The notes: a model not told the origin generated them from the letters alone. Shown: positions 7,740 to 15,940, counted from the first letter of the stretch. The stretch: DNA of 26,367 bases from an uncultured Lachnospiraceae bacterium (GCA_910579225.1 CAJTTI010000036.1:1-26367), one strand, 5' to 3'. Translations and numbers: made by a program.

Positions 7740-8850
7740 AACATCTCTCCCTGCTTCGCAGATATTCCTTTAAAAATTCATAGATTTCGGTTTCTGTCGG
7801 CGGACATCCTTTCAGGCTGCATGTAAACTCTTTTGTACAGTTTCCGATCCCCAACACACCTACCCTTCCCTTGTATCCCTGCCCGATACAGATCTTCTCA
7901 GGAAACCCTTCCAGAAGCCCTTCCTGATCCAGCATATCCAGAGCCGGGATCAGATATCCATAACAGGCGCTGCAGGAATCCACTTCCTCCACAGTTTCCG
8001 CCAGCTTCATTACCTTTGTCCGATCCGGAAAATTCACTTTCCCTCCCGGATGGTTCAGCTCTCTTACTGCTGCCTGTGCAGGATCTGCAGATCCTGCTCC
8101 CAAAGCTTCTGCGATTCCGATATAAGGAACTTCCTTTGTTTGATACTGAAAAAGGCTGCACACATAGGCATCACAAAGAACCGGATCCCATGCAGCAAAG
8201 AGCCGGTTCATCACGGTAGGATTTCCTCCGTCTTCAAAACTCAGGTCCGGACAGATACTGTCCACTAGAATAAAATCCTGCCGGATTCCTGCTGCCAGAT
8301 GCCCAATGGGTTTATGCAGTCCCATGGAATGAAACCGCCGCTTCTCAGAATTGGGAAGAAGTCCTTTCATATTCTTAAGCGCACAAGTAATATGAGTCTG
8401 ACAATGTCCCTTCATCACCGGTACATTAATCATAAAATCCACATCCAGAGCGCATGCACAAATATGGAGCTCCATTCCCGCGCAGTCCACAGTCACTGAC
8501 TGTTCTTTCTGTGCGTCAATAAGCTCCACATGATATTTTCCGGCAAGCTCCCTGTATCCGCATGCAGAAAACGCATGTTCCGTCCTGTCTCCCACCCAGG
8601 AGCCTTCCATAATCGCCAGATTCCTGAATCCGTGATCCTGAAGATACAGAATCAGTCCTTCCACCACCTCCGTGTGTGTCGTTGCCCCTTCGGAAGCCGG
8701 CACCGGAGAAACAAGGTTGGGTTTGATTCCAATACGTTTCTTCCTGTCTCCGATCTGCCCTGCCAAACCCGCCTCTTCCAGAAGTTGAAGCGTCATCTTC
8801 ACATATTCTTCTCCATAGATCACCAGAATCTCGTTTTTCTTATTATTCAC
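7717..8850 (-). CDS. DUF362 domain-containing protein
   Basis: The protein has 377 residues. DUF362 landmarks are visible: KPNLVSP near residue 44, the THTEVVEGLI block, NVPVMKGHCQTHITCALKNM and KGLLPNSEKRRFHSMG. Cysteines cluster in the C-terminal part (SCSACYG and CTKEFTCSLKGCPP), which could bind metal, but there is no classical ferredoxin domain. The biochemical role is unknown. The start is GTG with no ribosome binding site at normal distance. A six-codon reading frame with a good site overlaps the start, so translation may depend on re-initiation. hflX overlaps the 3' end. Confidence 0.82.
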   Translation of the reverse strand: MNNKKNEILVIYGEEYVKMTLQLLEEAGLAGQIGDRKKRIGIKPNLVSPVPASEGATTHTEVVEGLILYLQDHGFRNLAIMEGSWVGDRTEHAFSACGYRELAGKYHVELIDAQKEQSVTVDCAGMELHICACALDVDFMINVPVMKGHCQTHITCALKNMKGLLPNSEKRRFHSMGLHKPIGHLAAGIRQDFILVDSICPDLSFEDGGNPTVMNRLFAAWDPVLCDAYVCSLFQYQTKEVPYIGIAEALGAGSADPAQAAVRELNHPGGKVNFPDRTKVMKLAETVEEVDSCSACYGYLIPALDMLDQEGLLEGFPEKICIGQGYKGRVGVLGIGNCTKEFTCSLKGCPPTETEIYEFLKEYLRSRERCCEDGQGI

Positions 8851-8863
8851 GCTGTACTGTCAT
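8843..8863 (-). CDS. Possible six-codon leader peptide overlapping the DUF362 start
   Basis: GGAAGG (8869-8874 on the minus strand) stands four bases before an ATG that opens MTVQRE and stops at 8843-8845. The frame overlaps the DUF362 GTG start (8848-8850) in another frame and stops three bases past it. The DUF362 start itself has no ribosome binding site, which makes coupling through this short frame plausible. There is no proof of expression. Confidence 0.35.
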   Translation of the reverse strand: MTVQRE

Positions 8864-8907
8864 CTCACCTTCCGCCGTATCTGTCCTGTTCTCCGGCTAT
8901 GGTTATG

Positions 8908-8936
8908 ATTGTACTTCTTTTTTCCTTTCATTTCAA
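8908..8936 (-). promoter_or_regulatory. Promoter for the DUF362-hflX operon
   Basis: On the minus strand, TTGAAA (8931-8936) and TACAAT (8908-8913) are 17 bases apart. The -35 overlaps the last codons of the RpiR gene. The promoter gives the downstream genes independent transcription, and no terminator separates them from the nan operon. Confidence 0.7.
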
Positions 8937-9758
8937 CTGTCTTTTCTCAACTTTCAACGCTTTCAGCGTATCTCCGCGCCAGATCTCTTTCCTGGATTTA
9001 TCCTGCTCCACATAGTATGCATAAAGCACATCCAGCATAACCAGTACGGGAAACTGCGGAGAGATCACATTCCCGTTCTCCAGATACCTCAGAGCCGGAA
9101 CCAGCAGAAGTTCATCACAGAATTCCTCATGATCTCCCCGATTTCTTGCAGTGATCAGTATAGTCTTTGCGCCGCTTTTATGTGATTCCCTAAGAAGATA
9201 GAGCATATCTTTTCCTCCGCCGCTGATACTGATACCTACGATCACACTGGTTTCATTCTGAAAGACTGCCCGCATCCGCATCAAATTGCTGTCCTGTATG
9301 GAATAAATATTTATTCCAATCCGCATAAAACGCATCTCCATCTCTCTTGCCGCCAGTCCGGAACTTCCCAATCCGCAGACAAACACCCTTCCCGCACGTT
9401 TCAGATAACGGCAAATCCGTATAATCTGCGGCTCATTGATCAGACTGTATGTCCTGTTCAGCAGTTCCTGGTAAGCATTCAGCGCCATTCGGGTATGCCC
9501 TGTTATCGGTTGATTTTTCTCAACAAACGTCTCCTCATACTGATATATAAATTCCCGGTAGCCCCGGTAACCGCATTTCTGGGCAAAACGGGACAGAGAA
9601 GCTTCTGACACAAAAAGACGCTCCGAGATAGATCTGGAAGAAAAATCCGACTTTTCCTGATTTTTAATAAAAAAGTCCGCAATGCTTTTCTCAACGGTTG
9701 TAAGATTCTCATAATTAGACTCTATGATAGGAATCACTGATTTTACATAATATTCCAT
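8928..9758 (-). CDS. MurR/RpiR family transcriptional regulator
   Basis: The protein has 276 residues. The N-terminal helix-turn-helix (about 1-75) has the family pattern: TTVEKSIADFFIKN, then SISERLFVSEASLSRFAQKC. A C-terminal SIS sugar-phosphate-binding domain (about 110-245) contains VFVCGLGSSGLAAREMEMRF, VGISISGGGKDML and ITARNRG. Such regulators sense sugar phosphates; in several sialic acid operons an RpiR protein responds to ManNAc-6-P or GlcNAc-6-P. As the last gene of the nan operon, 26 bases after the ROK kinase, it is the obvious candidate regulator. The start has GAGGAGAAGG upstream. Confidence 0.92.
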   Translation of the reverse strand: MEYYVKSVIPIIESNYENLTTVEKSIADFFIKNQEKSDFSSRSISERLFVSEASLSRFAQKCGYRGYREFIYQYEETFVEKNQPITGHTRMALNAYQELLNRTYSLINEPQIIRICRYLKRAGRVFVCGLGSSGLAAREMEMRFMRIGINIYSIQDSNLMRMRAVFQNETSVIVGISISGGGKDMLYLLRESHKSGAKTILITARNRGDHEEFCDELLLVPALRYLENGNVISPQFPVLVMLDVLYAYYVEQDKSRKEIWRGDTLKALKVEKRQLK

Positions 9759-9784
9759 GTTTCCTTCTCCTCTGCGGCCAGTGA

Positions 9785-10678
9785 TTATTTTCGAACGCCC
9801 TGGCGAATCAGGAAATGATAAAACGCCCCAAGCATTCCGGCATTATTTCCATGCACCGCCATCTGAATACTGGTCTTCCTGGCCAATTGTGGGATCAGAT
9901 ATCGGTTCAGTGCTTCTCTGATTCTTGGTTTCAGATACTCTTCCTGGGCCATAATCCCGCCTCCAAGTACAACCACCTGAGGATTCAGAACATAACAGAT
10001 ATTGGCAATTCCCTTTCCCAGTGCTTCCACCATCTCGTCAATTGCCCTGATACAGATTTCATCTCCCTTTTTTGCCTCTTCAAAGATTCTTCGGCCTCCC
10101 CATTCTCCTGTCACCGCTCTCTTTTGCTCGCACACTTTCCGGCAGAGCACACTTGACGCCCCCAAACTCTGAAAATCGCTGTTATCCATATACATGTACC
10201 CAATCTCACAGGCACTGTTCCCATATCCTCTGAACACTCTTTGATTGATCAGGATACATCCTCCGATTCCGGTCCCCACGGTCAGGCATACCGCAATCCG
10301 TTTTCCTTTTGCAGCGCCGGTTACGCTTTCGGCGAGACCCGCACAGTTTACATCATTCTCCACCTCACATGGAAGTCCAAAGGTGGTTTCCATCATCTTC
10401 TTCCAGCGGGTTCCTGTGTAATCCGGTATCAGTGGACCCGAATAAAAGATCTCTCCTTTCACCGCATCCACCATACCCGCCGTAGAAATGCAAATTCCGG
10501 AGATTTTCTCTATGTTCTGATACTGTTTCACAATTCCCATGACCTTTGTTACAATCATGCCGCCGCCCCGATGGGCCTCTGTAGCCACTTTCCCCTGGGA
10601 TAAGAACTCCCCTTCCTCATCTATCATTCCGTATTTGATTCCTGTTCCCCCAATATCAATACTTACATATTTTTTCAT
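9785..10678 (-). CDS. nanK: ROK family sugar kinase, probable N-acetylmannosamine kinase
   Basis: The 297-residue protein has the ROK ATP-binding start DIGGTGIKYG (8-17), a catalytic aspartate D109 in ENDVN and the glycine-rich LTVGTGIGGC (132-141). By context it phosphorylates ManNAc to ManNAc-6-P, between NanA and NanE. It lacks the CxCGxxGC zinc-binding motif of typical ROK kinases, and the usual GEIGH histidine is tyrosine (CEIGY, 157-161). NanK from Staphylococcus aureus and Fusobacterium nucleatum have been described as zinc-free, so this fits a known variant. AGGAGG precedes the ATG. A stable hairpin lies between it and the gene before it. Confidence 0.85.
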   Translation of the reverse strand: MKKYVSIDIGGTGIKYGMIDEEGEFLSQGKVATEAHRGGGMIVTKVMGIVKQYQNIEKISGICISTAGMVDAVKGEIFYSGPLIPDYTGTRWKKMMETTFGLPCEVENDVNCAGLAESVTGAAKGKRIAVCLTVGTGIGGCILINQRVFRGYGNSACEIGYMYMDNSDFQSLGASSVLCRKVCEQKRAVTGEWGGRRIFEEAKKGDEICIRAIDEMVEALGKGIANICYVLNPQVVVLGGGIMAQEEYLKPRIREALNRYLIPQLARKTSIQMAVHGNNAGMLGAFYHFLIRQGVRK

Positions 10679-10722
10679 TTTTTCCTCCTGGCTTTATCTG
10701 ATTCCCTGTTTCATTTATGAAA

Positions 10723-10753
10723 ATCCCCGAAGTCCAAGACAACCTTCGGGGAT
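10723..10753 (-). terminator. Stable hairpin inside the nan operon, possible partial terminator
   Basis: ATCCCCGAAG (10723-10732) and CTTCGGGGAT (10744-10753) form a perfect 10-base-pair stem with an 11-base loop. On the operon strand only a short TTTT follows; on the opposite strand a better run of five T follows. It lies between nanQ (ends 10760) and the ROK kinase. It could reduce transcription of kinase and regulator, or protect the upstream mRNA from 3' exonucleases. Confidence 0.55.
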
Positions 10754-10759
10754 CCGTTT

Positions 10760-11209
10760 TTACAGTCTCACTTTGAAAATCGCTTTCTTAATTTTCTCTG
10801 GCTTACCCACTGCCACTGCCGTTCGGTGAGCGTCTCCTGGATAACAGACAAGAAAATCTCCCTCTTTCAAAACTGCGGATACGTTTTTATCCCCATCCAT
10901 GGGAAGAAAATCGTCCTCTTCCACATATTCTCTGCACTCCATACAGCAGACAAAATTCAGATCAATCTGTTCTGTACCATGCAGAATCAGATGTACATCT
11001 GCGTATTTCCGGTGCGCTTCCCAGAACCGTTTTTCCTGTAAAGCAGTTGTATATTCCACAATATTTACGAACAAACGTTCTTTATCTATCTTATATGCCC
11101 CTGGTTCCAACCCGGCAAGATCATGACTCTTTGCATAAAAGAGGCTTTCTTCCACTGCCTTTTCCAAAAAACCATATGCTTCCGGAACCCGGATATTTCC
11201 AATAACCAT
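10760..11209 (-). CDS. nanQ: YhcH/YjgK/YiaL family protein, probable sialic acid anomerase NanQ
   Basis: The 149-residue protein belongs to the YhcH family (DUF386). Typical features are EAHRKYADVHLILHGTEQI near residues 64-82, with histidines and acids that bind metal in the cupin-like barrel, and CYPGDAHRTAVAVG near 119-132. E. coli YhcH (NanQ) speeds conversion between anomers of N-acetylneuraminate, feeding NanA the form it uses. The context, between the transporter and the ROK kinase, matches. An AGGAAG site is very close to the ATG. A hairpin follows the stop. Confidence 0.88.
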   Translation of the reverse strand: MVIGNIRVPEAYGFLEKAVEESLFYAKSHDLAGLEPGAYKIDKERLFVNIVEYTTALQEKRFWEAHRKYADVHLILHGTEQIDLNFVCCMECREYVEEDDFLPMDGDKNVSAVLKEGDFLVCYPGDAHRTAVAVGKPEKIKKAIFKVRL

Positions 11210-11234
11210 CTTCCTGTTCCCTTTCTCACACCTG

Positions 11235-12743
11235 TTACTGATATTTATAAATCGTGGTATTAGATTCCGGCACTGATGTGTCCTTCTTTATGTTTCTCCA
11301 GATCAGACTGGCCGGAATCCCCACTGCCAGAGATACTGCAATGGAGATCAGTGAATAGGACCAAATTGAGACACTACCTGAAGGCGCAAAATATTTGATG
11401 CCAACCATGACCGCCGAAGCAGCAATAAATGCCAGCGTTGCTCCGAATGTGTTGGCTGTCTTTGTAAATGCCCCCAGAATAAAAGTTCCAATCAAAATTC
11501 CAAGCACCAACCCCATAAATCCGTTAAACCATTCATAAGCAGATTTCACGCCGCCGTTAGCCAGTACCATAGATACAACAATCGAAAAGATTCCCACAAT
11601 CAGCGACACATATTGTCCGATCTTTGTCTGCTTCTCAAAACTCAGCTCCCTTTTTGACAGTCTGGCCTGGATATCCAGCGTCCAGCTGGCAGCTACAGAA
11701 TTCAATCCGGTAGATAAAGTCGACTGAGAAGCCGCATAGATGGCTGCCAGCAAAAGTCCGGTTACTCCCACCGGAAGCTCAAACGCAATATAGGATGCAA
11801 AGATCTGATCCTGAGCCGCTGCCGGCGGCAATGTATTCTGCTGATAAAATACATACAGTCCAGTCCCGATCAGATAGAATACTGTTGCAATAAATATGGA
11901 CAACGCCCCGTTGGTCAGCATCATCTTGTTGAGCTTTTTTGTGTCAGTGGTAGTCGTAAACCGCTGTACAATATCCTGGCTGGATACATAAGAACCCATA
12001 GTATTGAATCCTGCCCCCACAATCATCAGAAACACACTGTCTTTCAAAAAATTAATCTCAAAAACAGGCTGATCCGAAGCCAGGAATTTACCTTCTGAAG
12101 ACAGAACCCGGAACACCGAAGACAATCCTCCATCAATATGAGCTATCAGGAATACCAGTGCAAATGTGACGCCGATCAGAAGCACGGAACCCTGTATAAA
12201 ATCCGTCCAGAGGACAGACTTTAGTCCACCTGTATAGGAATATATAATCGCAATTACACCCATGATAATAATCAGCAGATTTACATTGATTCCGGTCAGG
12301 CTTCCCAGCACCATGCAGGGCAGATACATAATGATGGACATTCGGCCCACCTGATAGATGATGAACATCACCGCCCCCAACACCCGAAGGCCTTTGCTTT
12401 TAAATCGCAGTTCCAGGTAATGATATGCCGTGTCAATGTCCAGACCGCTGTATATGGGAAGGAAAAAGCGAATGGTCAGCGGAATGGCCAGAATCATTCC
12501 CAGCTGCGCAAACCACATCAGCCAGGTACCCGCATAGGAATTCCCGGCCAGCGACAAGAATGAGATCGGACTCAGCAGCGTGGCAAATATGGATACGGAC
12601 GTCACCCACCAGGGAATGGTCCCATCTCCCTTAAAATATTCCTTTCCCTTCATCTCCTTCTTGGCAAAATAAAGTCCTGCAAGCAGTACCGCTGCCAGGT
12701 AAACAACCAGTATTACAAAATCAATCGTGGTAAATCCCTGCAT
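11235..12743 (-). CDS. Sodium:solute symporter (SSS family), probable sialic acid transporter
   Basis: The protein is about 502 residues long, with around 13 hydrophobic segments across its length, as expected for SSS transporters. The N-terminal segment (FVILVVYLAAVLLAGLYFA) leads into KGKEYFKGDGTIPWWVTSVS, a typical SSS start, and a QDIVQRFTTTTDTKKLNK block is the conserved cytoplasmic region. Na+-coupled sialic acid uptake is inferred from its place between nanA and nanQ; the family includes SiaT. I start at 12743, where GGGGGA lies close upstream, instead of the in-frame GTG at 12761. Confidence 0.88.
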   Translation of the reverse strand: MQGFTTIDFVILVVYLAAVLLAGLYFAKKEMKGKEYFKGDGTIPWWVTSVSIFATLLSPISFLSLAGNSYAGTWLMWFAQLGMILAIPLTIRFFLPIYSGLDIDTAYHYLELRFKSKGLRVLGAVMFIIYQVGRMSIIMYLPCMVLGSLTGINVNLLIIIMGVIAIIYSYTGGLKSVLWTDFIQGSVLLIGVTFALVFLIAHIDGGLSSVFRVLSSEGKFLASDQPVFEINFLKDSVFLMIVGAGFNTMGSYVSSQDIVQRFTTTTDTKKLNKMMLTNGALSIFIATVFYLIGTGLYVFYQQNTLPPAAAQDQIFASYIAFELPVGVTGLLLAAIYAASQSTLSTGLNSVAASWTLDIQARLSKRELSFEKQTKIGQYVSLIVGIFSIVVSMVLANGGVKSAYEWFNGFMGLVLGILIGTFILGAFTKTANTFGATLAFIAASAVMVGIKYFAPSGSVSIWSYSLISIAVSLAVGIPASLIWRNIKKDTSVPESNTTIYKYQ

Positions 12744-12784
12744 ATTTTCCCCCTCTCTCACTTTGTGAGTGTTTATGTCATATG

Positions 12785-13705
12785 TTACAGCATATATTTC
12801 TCTTTTGCGTCCCGAATCATCCTGGCAGCTTCTTCCGCAATAATAAGGTCTCCGTCTGTCAGACCCGGAAGCGGTTTTCTGACTCCACCCAGGTTCAGAT
12901 TTTCATTTATCTTCAGGATTTCTTTGATCACCCCATACAGATTGCCATGTGCAGAACACATCTTATATATGATCTGGTTCACTGCATACTGAATCTCTTT
13001 CGCCTCTGCCAGATTTCCTTCTTTCAGGCACTCATCCATCTCGAGGAACAGTTCCGGCATGGCTCCGTAGGTACCACCGATCCCACCGTCTGCTCCGATC
13101 ACTCTGCCGCTGATGAACTGCTCATCCGGACCGTTGAAGATCACATAATCATCTCCGGCAACCTGACGGAACATCTGGATATCCTGCACTGGCATGGACG
13201 AATTCTTCACCCCAACCACTCTTGGATTCTTTCTCATCTCTGCAAAAAGCCCCATGGTCAAAGCAACTCCCGCCAGCTGGGGAATGTTGTAAATAATAAA
13301 ATCCGTATGCGGAGCGGCTTCACTGATCTCATTCCAGTATCCGGCGATGGCATGCTCCGGCAAGTGGAAATAAATAGGCGGTATGGCCGCTATGGCGTCC
13401 ACATGCAGGCTTTCCGCATGCATTGCCAGCTCCATGCTGTCCCTGGTGTTGTTGCAGGCCACATGGCTGATGACCGTAAGTTTTCCTTCCGCTGCCGCCA
13501 TTACCTGTTCCAGTACAAGCTTTCGGTCCTCCACGCTCTGATAGATACATTCTCCTGAAGAACCATTCACATAGACTCCCTTCACTCCCTTTTTTACAAA
13601 ATACCGGGTCAGGGCACGGACTCCTTCCAGGCTTACATTCCCTTCCTGATCATAACAGGCATAGAACGCCGGAATGACCCCTTTGTACTTCTGCAGATCT
13701 CTCAT
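12785..13705 (-). CDS. nanA: N-acetylneuraminate lyase
   Basis: This 306-residue class I aldolase of the DHDPS/NAL family splits N-acetylneuraminate into ManNAc and pyruvate. The GSSGE pyruvate-binding motif is at 48-52. Y139 lies in IIYNIP, and the Schiff-base lysine K167 lies in VVGVKNSS. GGTYG follows at 210-214. These positions are close to Y137 and K165 of E. coli NanA. The family also includes DHDPS and KDG aldolases, but the neighbours nanE, nanQ and a ROK kinase settle the assignment. GGAGAGAG precedes the ATG; a GTG one codon earlier is less likely. Confidence 0.92.
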   Translation of the reverse strand: MRDLQKYKGVIPAFYACYDQEGNVSLEGVRALTRYFVKKGVKGVYVNGSSGECIYQSVEDRKLVLEQVMAAAEGKLTVISHVACNNTRDSMELAMHAESLHVDAIAAIPPIYFHLPEHAIAGYWNEISEAAPHTDFIIYNIPQLAGVALTMGLFAEMRKNPRVVGVKNSSMPVQDIQMFRQVAGDDYVIFNGPDEQFISGRVIGADGGIGGTYGAMPELFLEMDECLKEGNLAEAKEIQYAVNQIIYKMCSAHGNLYGVIKEILKINENLNLGGVRKPLPGLTDGDLIIAEEAARMIRDAKEKYML

Positions 13706-13752
13706 CACTTCTCTCTCCTTTTCTTTTTTATTTCCAGATACCGGATATGGTT

Positions 13753-14439
13753 TTATAGAAGCACTCCGGCAAATGATTTTGTAATCAACTGGGGTCTGGT
13801 GATTGCAGAACCAACCACCACACTGAACGCTCCTAATTCTATTACCCTTTTCACTTTTGCAGGAGTATCTACATTCCCTTCTGCAATTACCGGATGATCT
13901 GTTGCTGCAAGAATTTCTCTTAAAATCCTGAAATCCTCCTCCTCAATTTTCAACCCGCAGCTCTGTCTGGTATAACCCACCAAAGTGGTTCCAATAAAGT
14001 CAAATCCCAGTCGGTCTGCATGAACCGCCTCGTCTACTGTGGAACAGTCCGCCATCAGAAGCTGGTCTGGAAAGCGCTCTCTGACCTCCGTGTAGAAGTC
14101 CTCCAGTGTCCGTCCTCCCGGGCGGATATTTTCCGTTGCATCCATGGCAATGATCTCCGGCTTGACCTCCATCAGTTCTTTTACTTCTGCCATAGTTGGC
14201 GTAATATAAACAGAACTGTCCTCATAGTCTCTTTTCACAATTCCAATCACAGGCAGATCCACAAGCGTACGAATCTCCCGTATGTCCTCCCTGGTATTTG
14301 CACGGATTCCCCATGCCCCCCCTTCTTTTGCCGCCAGTGCCATTCTCCCCATAATAAAAGAAGAATGAAGCGGTTCGTGAGGCAGCGCCTGGCAGGATAC
14401 AATTAGTTTCCCCTTCAGTTTAGCTATTCTCTCGTCCAT
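13753..14439 (-). CDS. nanE: N-acetylmannosamine-6-phosphate 2-epimerase
   Basis: The 228-residue TIM-barrel enzyme turns ManNAc-6-P into GlcNAc-6-P, linking sialic acid to amino sugar catabolism. Conserved stretches are GGAWGIRAN (40-48), PVIGIVKRDY with the likely catalytic K69, AMDAT near 98-102, and VIAEGNVDTP with E187 as the second candidate catalytic residue. In Clostridium perfringens NanE a lysine and a glutamate at similar places carry the reaction. It is the first gene of the nan operon, with a strong AGGAGG site and a promoter about 45 bases upstream. Confidence 0.94.
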   Translation of the reverse strand: MDERIAKLKGKLIVSCQALPHEPLHSSFIMGRMALAAKEGGAWGIRANTREDIREIRTLVDLPVIGIVKRDYEDSSVYITPTMAEVKELMEVKPEIIAMDATENIRPGGRTLEDFYTEVRERFPDQLLMADCSTVDEAVHADRLGFDFIGTTLVGYTRQSCGLKIEEEDFRILREILAATDHPVIAEGNVDTPAKVKRVIELGAFSVVVGSAITRPQLITKSFAGVLL

Positions 14440-14483
14440 CTGTTTGCCTCCTAATTACAGTTCTGAAATCTTTTATGTGCCCA

Positions 14484-14511
14484 AGTATAACAGCGCCTCC
14501 GCCGTTTTCAA
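14484..14511 (-). promoter_or_regulatory. Promoter of the nan (sialic acid) operon
   Basis: On the minus strand, the -35 TTGAAA (14506-14511) and the -10 TATACT (14484-14489) are 16 bases apart. A TG one base before the -10 makes it an extended -10. The start would fall near 14477, giving a leader of about 37 bases with the AGGAGG site. Repeats directly upstream suggest regulation. Confidence 0.72.
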
Positions 14512-14561
14512 TACTTTCAGACTATGCAGAAATTACTTTCAGCCATTTCTAAACAACTTTC
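14512..14561 (-). repeat. Three helically phased ACTTTC repeats upstream of the nan promoter
   Basis: Read on the plus strand, ACTTTC occurs at 14513-14518, 14535-14540 and 14556-14561, so starts are 22 and 21 bases apart, about two helical turns. The first two copies share a longer 9-base word, TACTTTCAG (14512-14520 and 14534-14542). The nearest copy abuts the -35. This arrangement fits stacked binding of a regulator on one DNA face; the operon's RpiR protein is the natural candidate. Function is inferred. Confidence 0.5.
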
Positions 14562-14574
14562 TTTTTCAATGGCT
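14541..14574. repeat. Inverted repeat AGCCATT/AATGGCT upstream of the nan promoter
   Basis: AGCCATT (14541-14547) and AATGGCT (14568-14574) form a 7-base inverted repeat with a 20-base spacer, interleaved with the ACTTTC repeats. It could be an operator half-site pair. The remainder of the gap up to the terminator at 14684 is AT-rich and holds no gene that I can see. Confidence 0.35.
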
Positions 14575-14683
14575 AAATTTCTTTGACCTTTGGTACATTT
14601 GTACAAATTTCTGCATTTTCTTTCACGAATTTTACCCGTATCATTTTCAAACTCACAGAAAATAAAAAAATTTCCCAGAGCAT

Positions 14684-14715
14684 AAAAAACAGAGCATGTA
14701 TCTCTACATACTCTG
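14684..14715 (-). terminator. Intrinsic terminator of the rubredoxin-flavodiiron operon
   Basis: On the minus strand CAGAGTATGTA (14705-14715) pairs with TACATGCTCTG (14690-14700) across a GAGA loop, with one mismatch, followed directly by six T. It lies 30 bases after the flavodiiron stop and separates that operon from the nan promoter. Confidence 0.9.
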
Positions 14716-14745
14716 CCCTGTGATCTGTTATTTTATGTGTAATTC

Positions 14746-15909
14746 CTATCCAAGCAATGCATCCGCCAGCGTCCGTAATTCCTCCAGATTCTTTTCGTTC
14801 ATTACAGATTTAATCGTTACCATGGGGTCTACAATTTCCAGGTCTTTCATATTTTCCAGGTAAGCCTTCATATGCTTTCCTGCCATGGGCGCCCAGGAGC
14901 CGTTTTCCACCACTGCCACTTTACGTTTCTGGAAGTTTTTAATCTTCAGATGATACAGAAAATCCTCCATACATGGGAACAGGGATGCATCATATGTGGC
15001 GCTTGCCAGGACCAGTCTGTCATAGCGGTAAGCGCTGGAAATGGCCTCGGCCATATCATCCCTTGCCAGGTCAAAGAATACTACATTCTTTGCGCCCTTT
15101 TCCTGAAGAATCTCTACAAATTTCTTCATGGCTCTTCGGGTATTGCCATGAATAGAAGCACACGCAACTACAATTCCTTCTTCTTCCGGCTCATAGGAGG
15201 ACCATGTCAGATATTTTCCGATATAATAACCCAGATTTTCCTTCAAAATCGGTCCATGCAGCGGACAGATCATTGCTATATCCAGGGTCGCCGCTTTCTT
15301 AAGAAGCGCCTGTACCTGGGCACCATATTTTCCCACAATATTTATGAAGTAGCGTCTCGCTTCATCCGCCCACTCTTCCTCTGCGTCCAGCGCACCGAAC
15401 TTGCCGAACCCGTCTGCAGAAAACAGTACTTTCTCAGACTGCTCATAAGTAACCATTGCCTCCGGCCAGTGAACCATGGGTGCAAGGAAAAACTGCAGGG
15501 TATGGCTTCCAAGAGAAAGTGTCTCCCCTTCTTTCACAGTCACTGTACGATCTGTCAGGTCAAAATCAAAAAACTGAGGGAGCATAGCAAATACCTTTGC
15601 ATTACTGACCAGTTTCATCTTTGGATATTTCTCCGCAATTTTCTGGATATTTCCTGCATGATCCGGCTCCATATGATTGATTACCAGATAGTCCGGTTCT
15701 CTGCCGTCAAGCGCCTTTTCCACGTTGGAAAGCCACTCATCCGTCACTCTTGGATCTGTTGTATCCATCACGGCAATTTTTTCATCCAGAATCACATAGG
15801 AATTATAAGATACACCCTTCGGTACATGATACTGACTCTCAAACAGGTCAATATCCTTGTCATCACAGCCTACGTACAAAATGGATTCCGTTACTGTTAT
15901 ATCTTTCAT
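14746..15909 (-). CDS. FprA-type flavodiiron protein (A-type flavoprotein)
   Basis: This 387-residue cytoplasmic enzyme reduces O2 to water and/or NO to N2O using electrons from rubredoxin. The N-terminal beta-lactamase-like domain has the diiron ligands H79, E81, D83 and H84 (HMEPDHAGN), H147, D166 and H218 (CPLHGP). A flavodoxin-like FMN domain begins near residue 247 (VACASIHGNTRRA). There is no C-terminal rubredoxin or NADH-reductase domain, so it is the two-domain class. The start at 15909 has GGAGG eight bases upstream; an in-frame ATG at 15924 precedes that site and is rejected. Rubredoxin is encoded just upstream. Confidence 0.94.
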   Translation of the reverse strand: MKDITVTESILYVGCDDKDIDLFESQYHVPKGVSYNSYVILDEKIAVMDTTDPRVTDEWLSNVEKALDGREPDYLVINHMEPDHAGNIQKIAEKYPKMKLVSNAKVFAMLPQFFDFDLTDRTVTVKEGETLSLGSHTLQFFLAPMVHWPEAMVTYEQSEKVLFSADGFGKFGALDAEEEWADEARRYFINIVGKYGAQVQALLKKAATLDIAMICPLHGPILKENLGYYIGKYLTWSSYEPEEEGIVVACASIHGNTRRAMKKFVEILQEKGAKNVVFFDLARDDMAEAISSAYRYDRLVLASATYDASLFPCMEDFLYHLKIKNFQKRKVAVVENGSWAPMAGKHMKAYLENMKDLEIVDPMVTIKSVMNEKNLEELRTLADALLG

Positions 15910-15940
15910 CTGTCTAACCTCCATAAACCTTTATGTACTC

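Noticed and set aside
12757..12771. TCAC-TTT-GTGA inverted repeat before the transporter gene
   Set aside because: Four-base arms inside an intergenic gap of an operon are likely chance.
14497..14510. A catabolite-repression (cre) site at the nan promoter, from TGAAAACG on the minus strand
   Set aside because: Only the left half matches the CcpA consensus; the right half (GCGGAG) does not.
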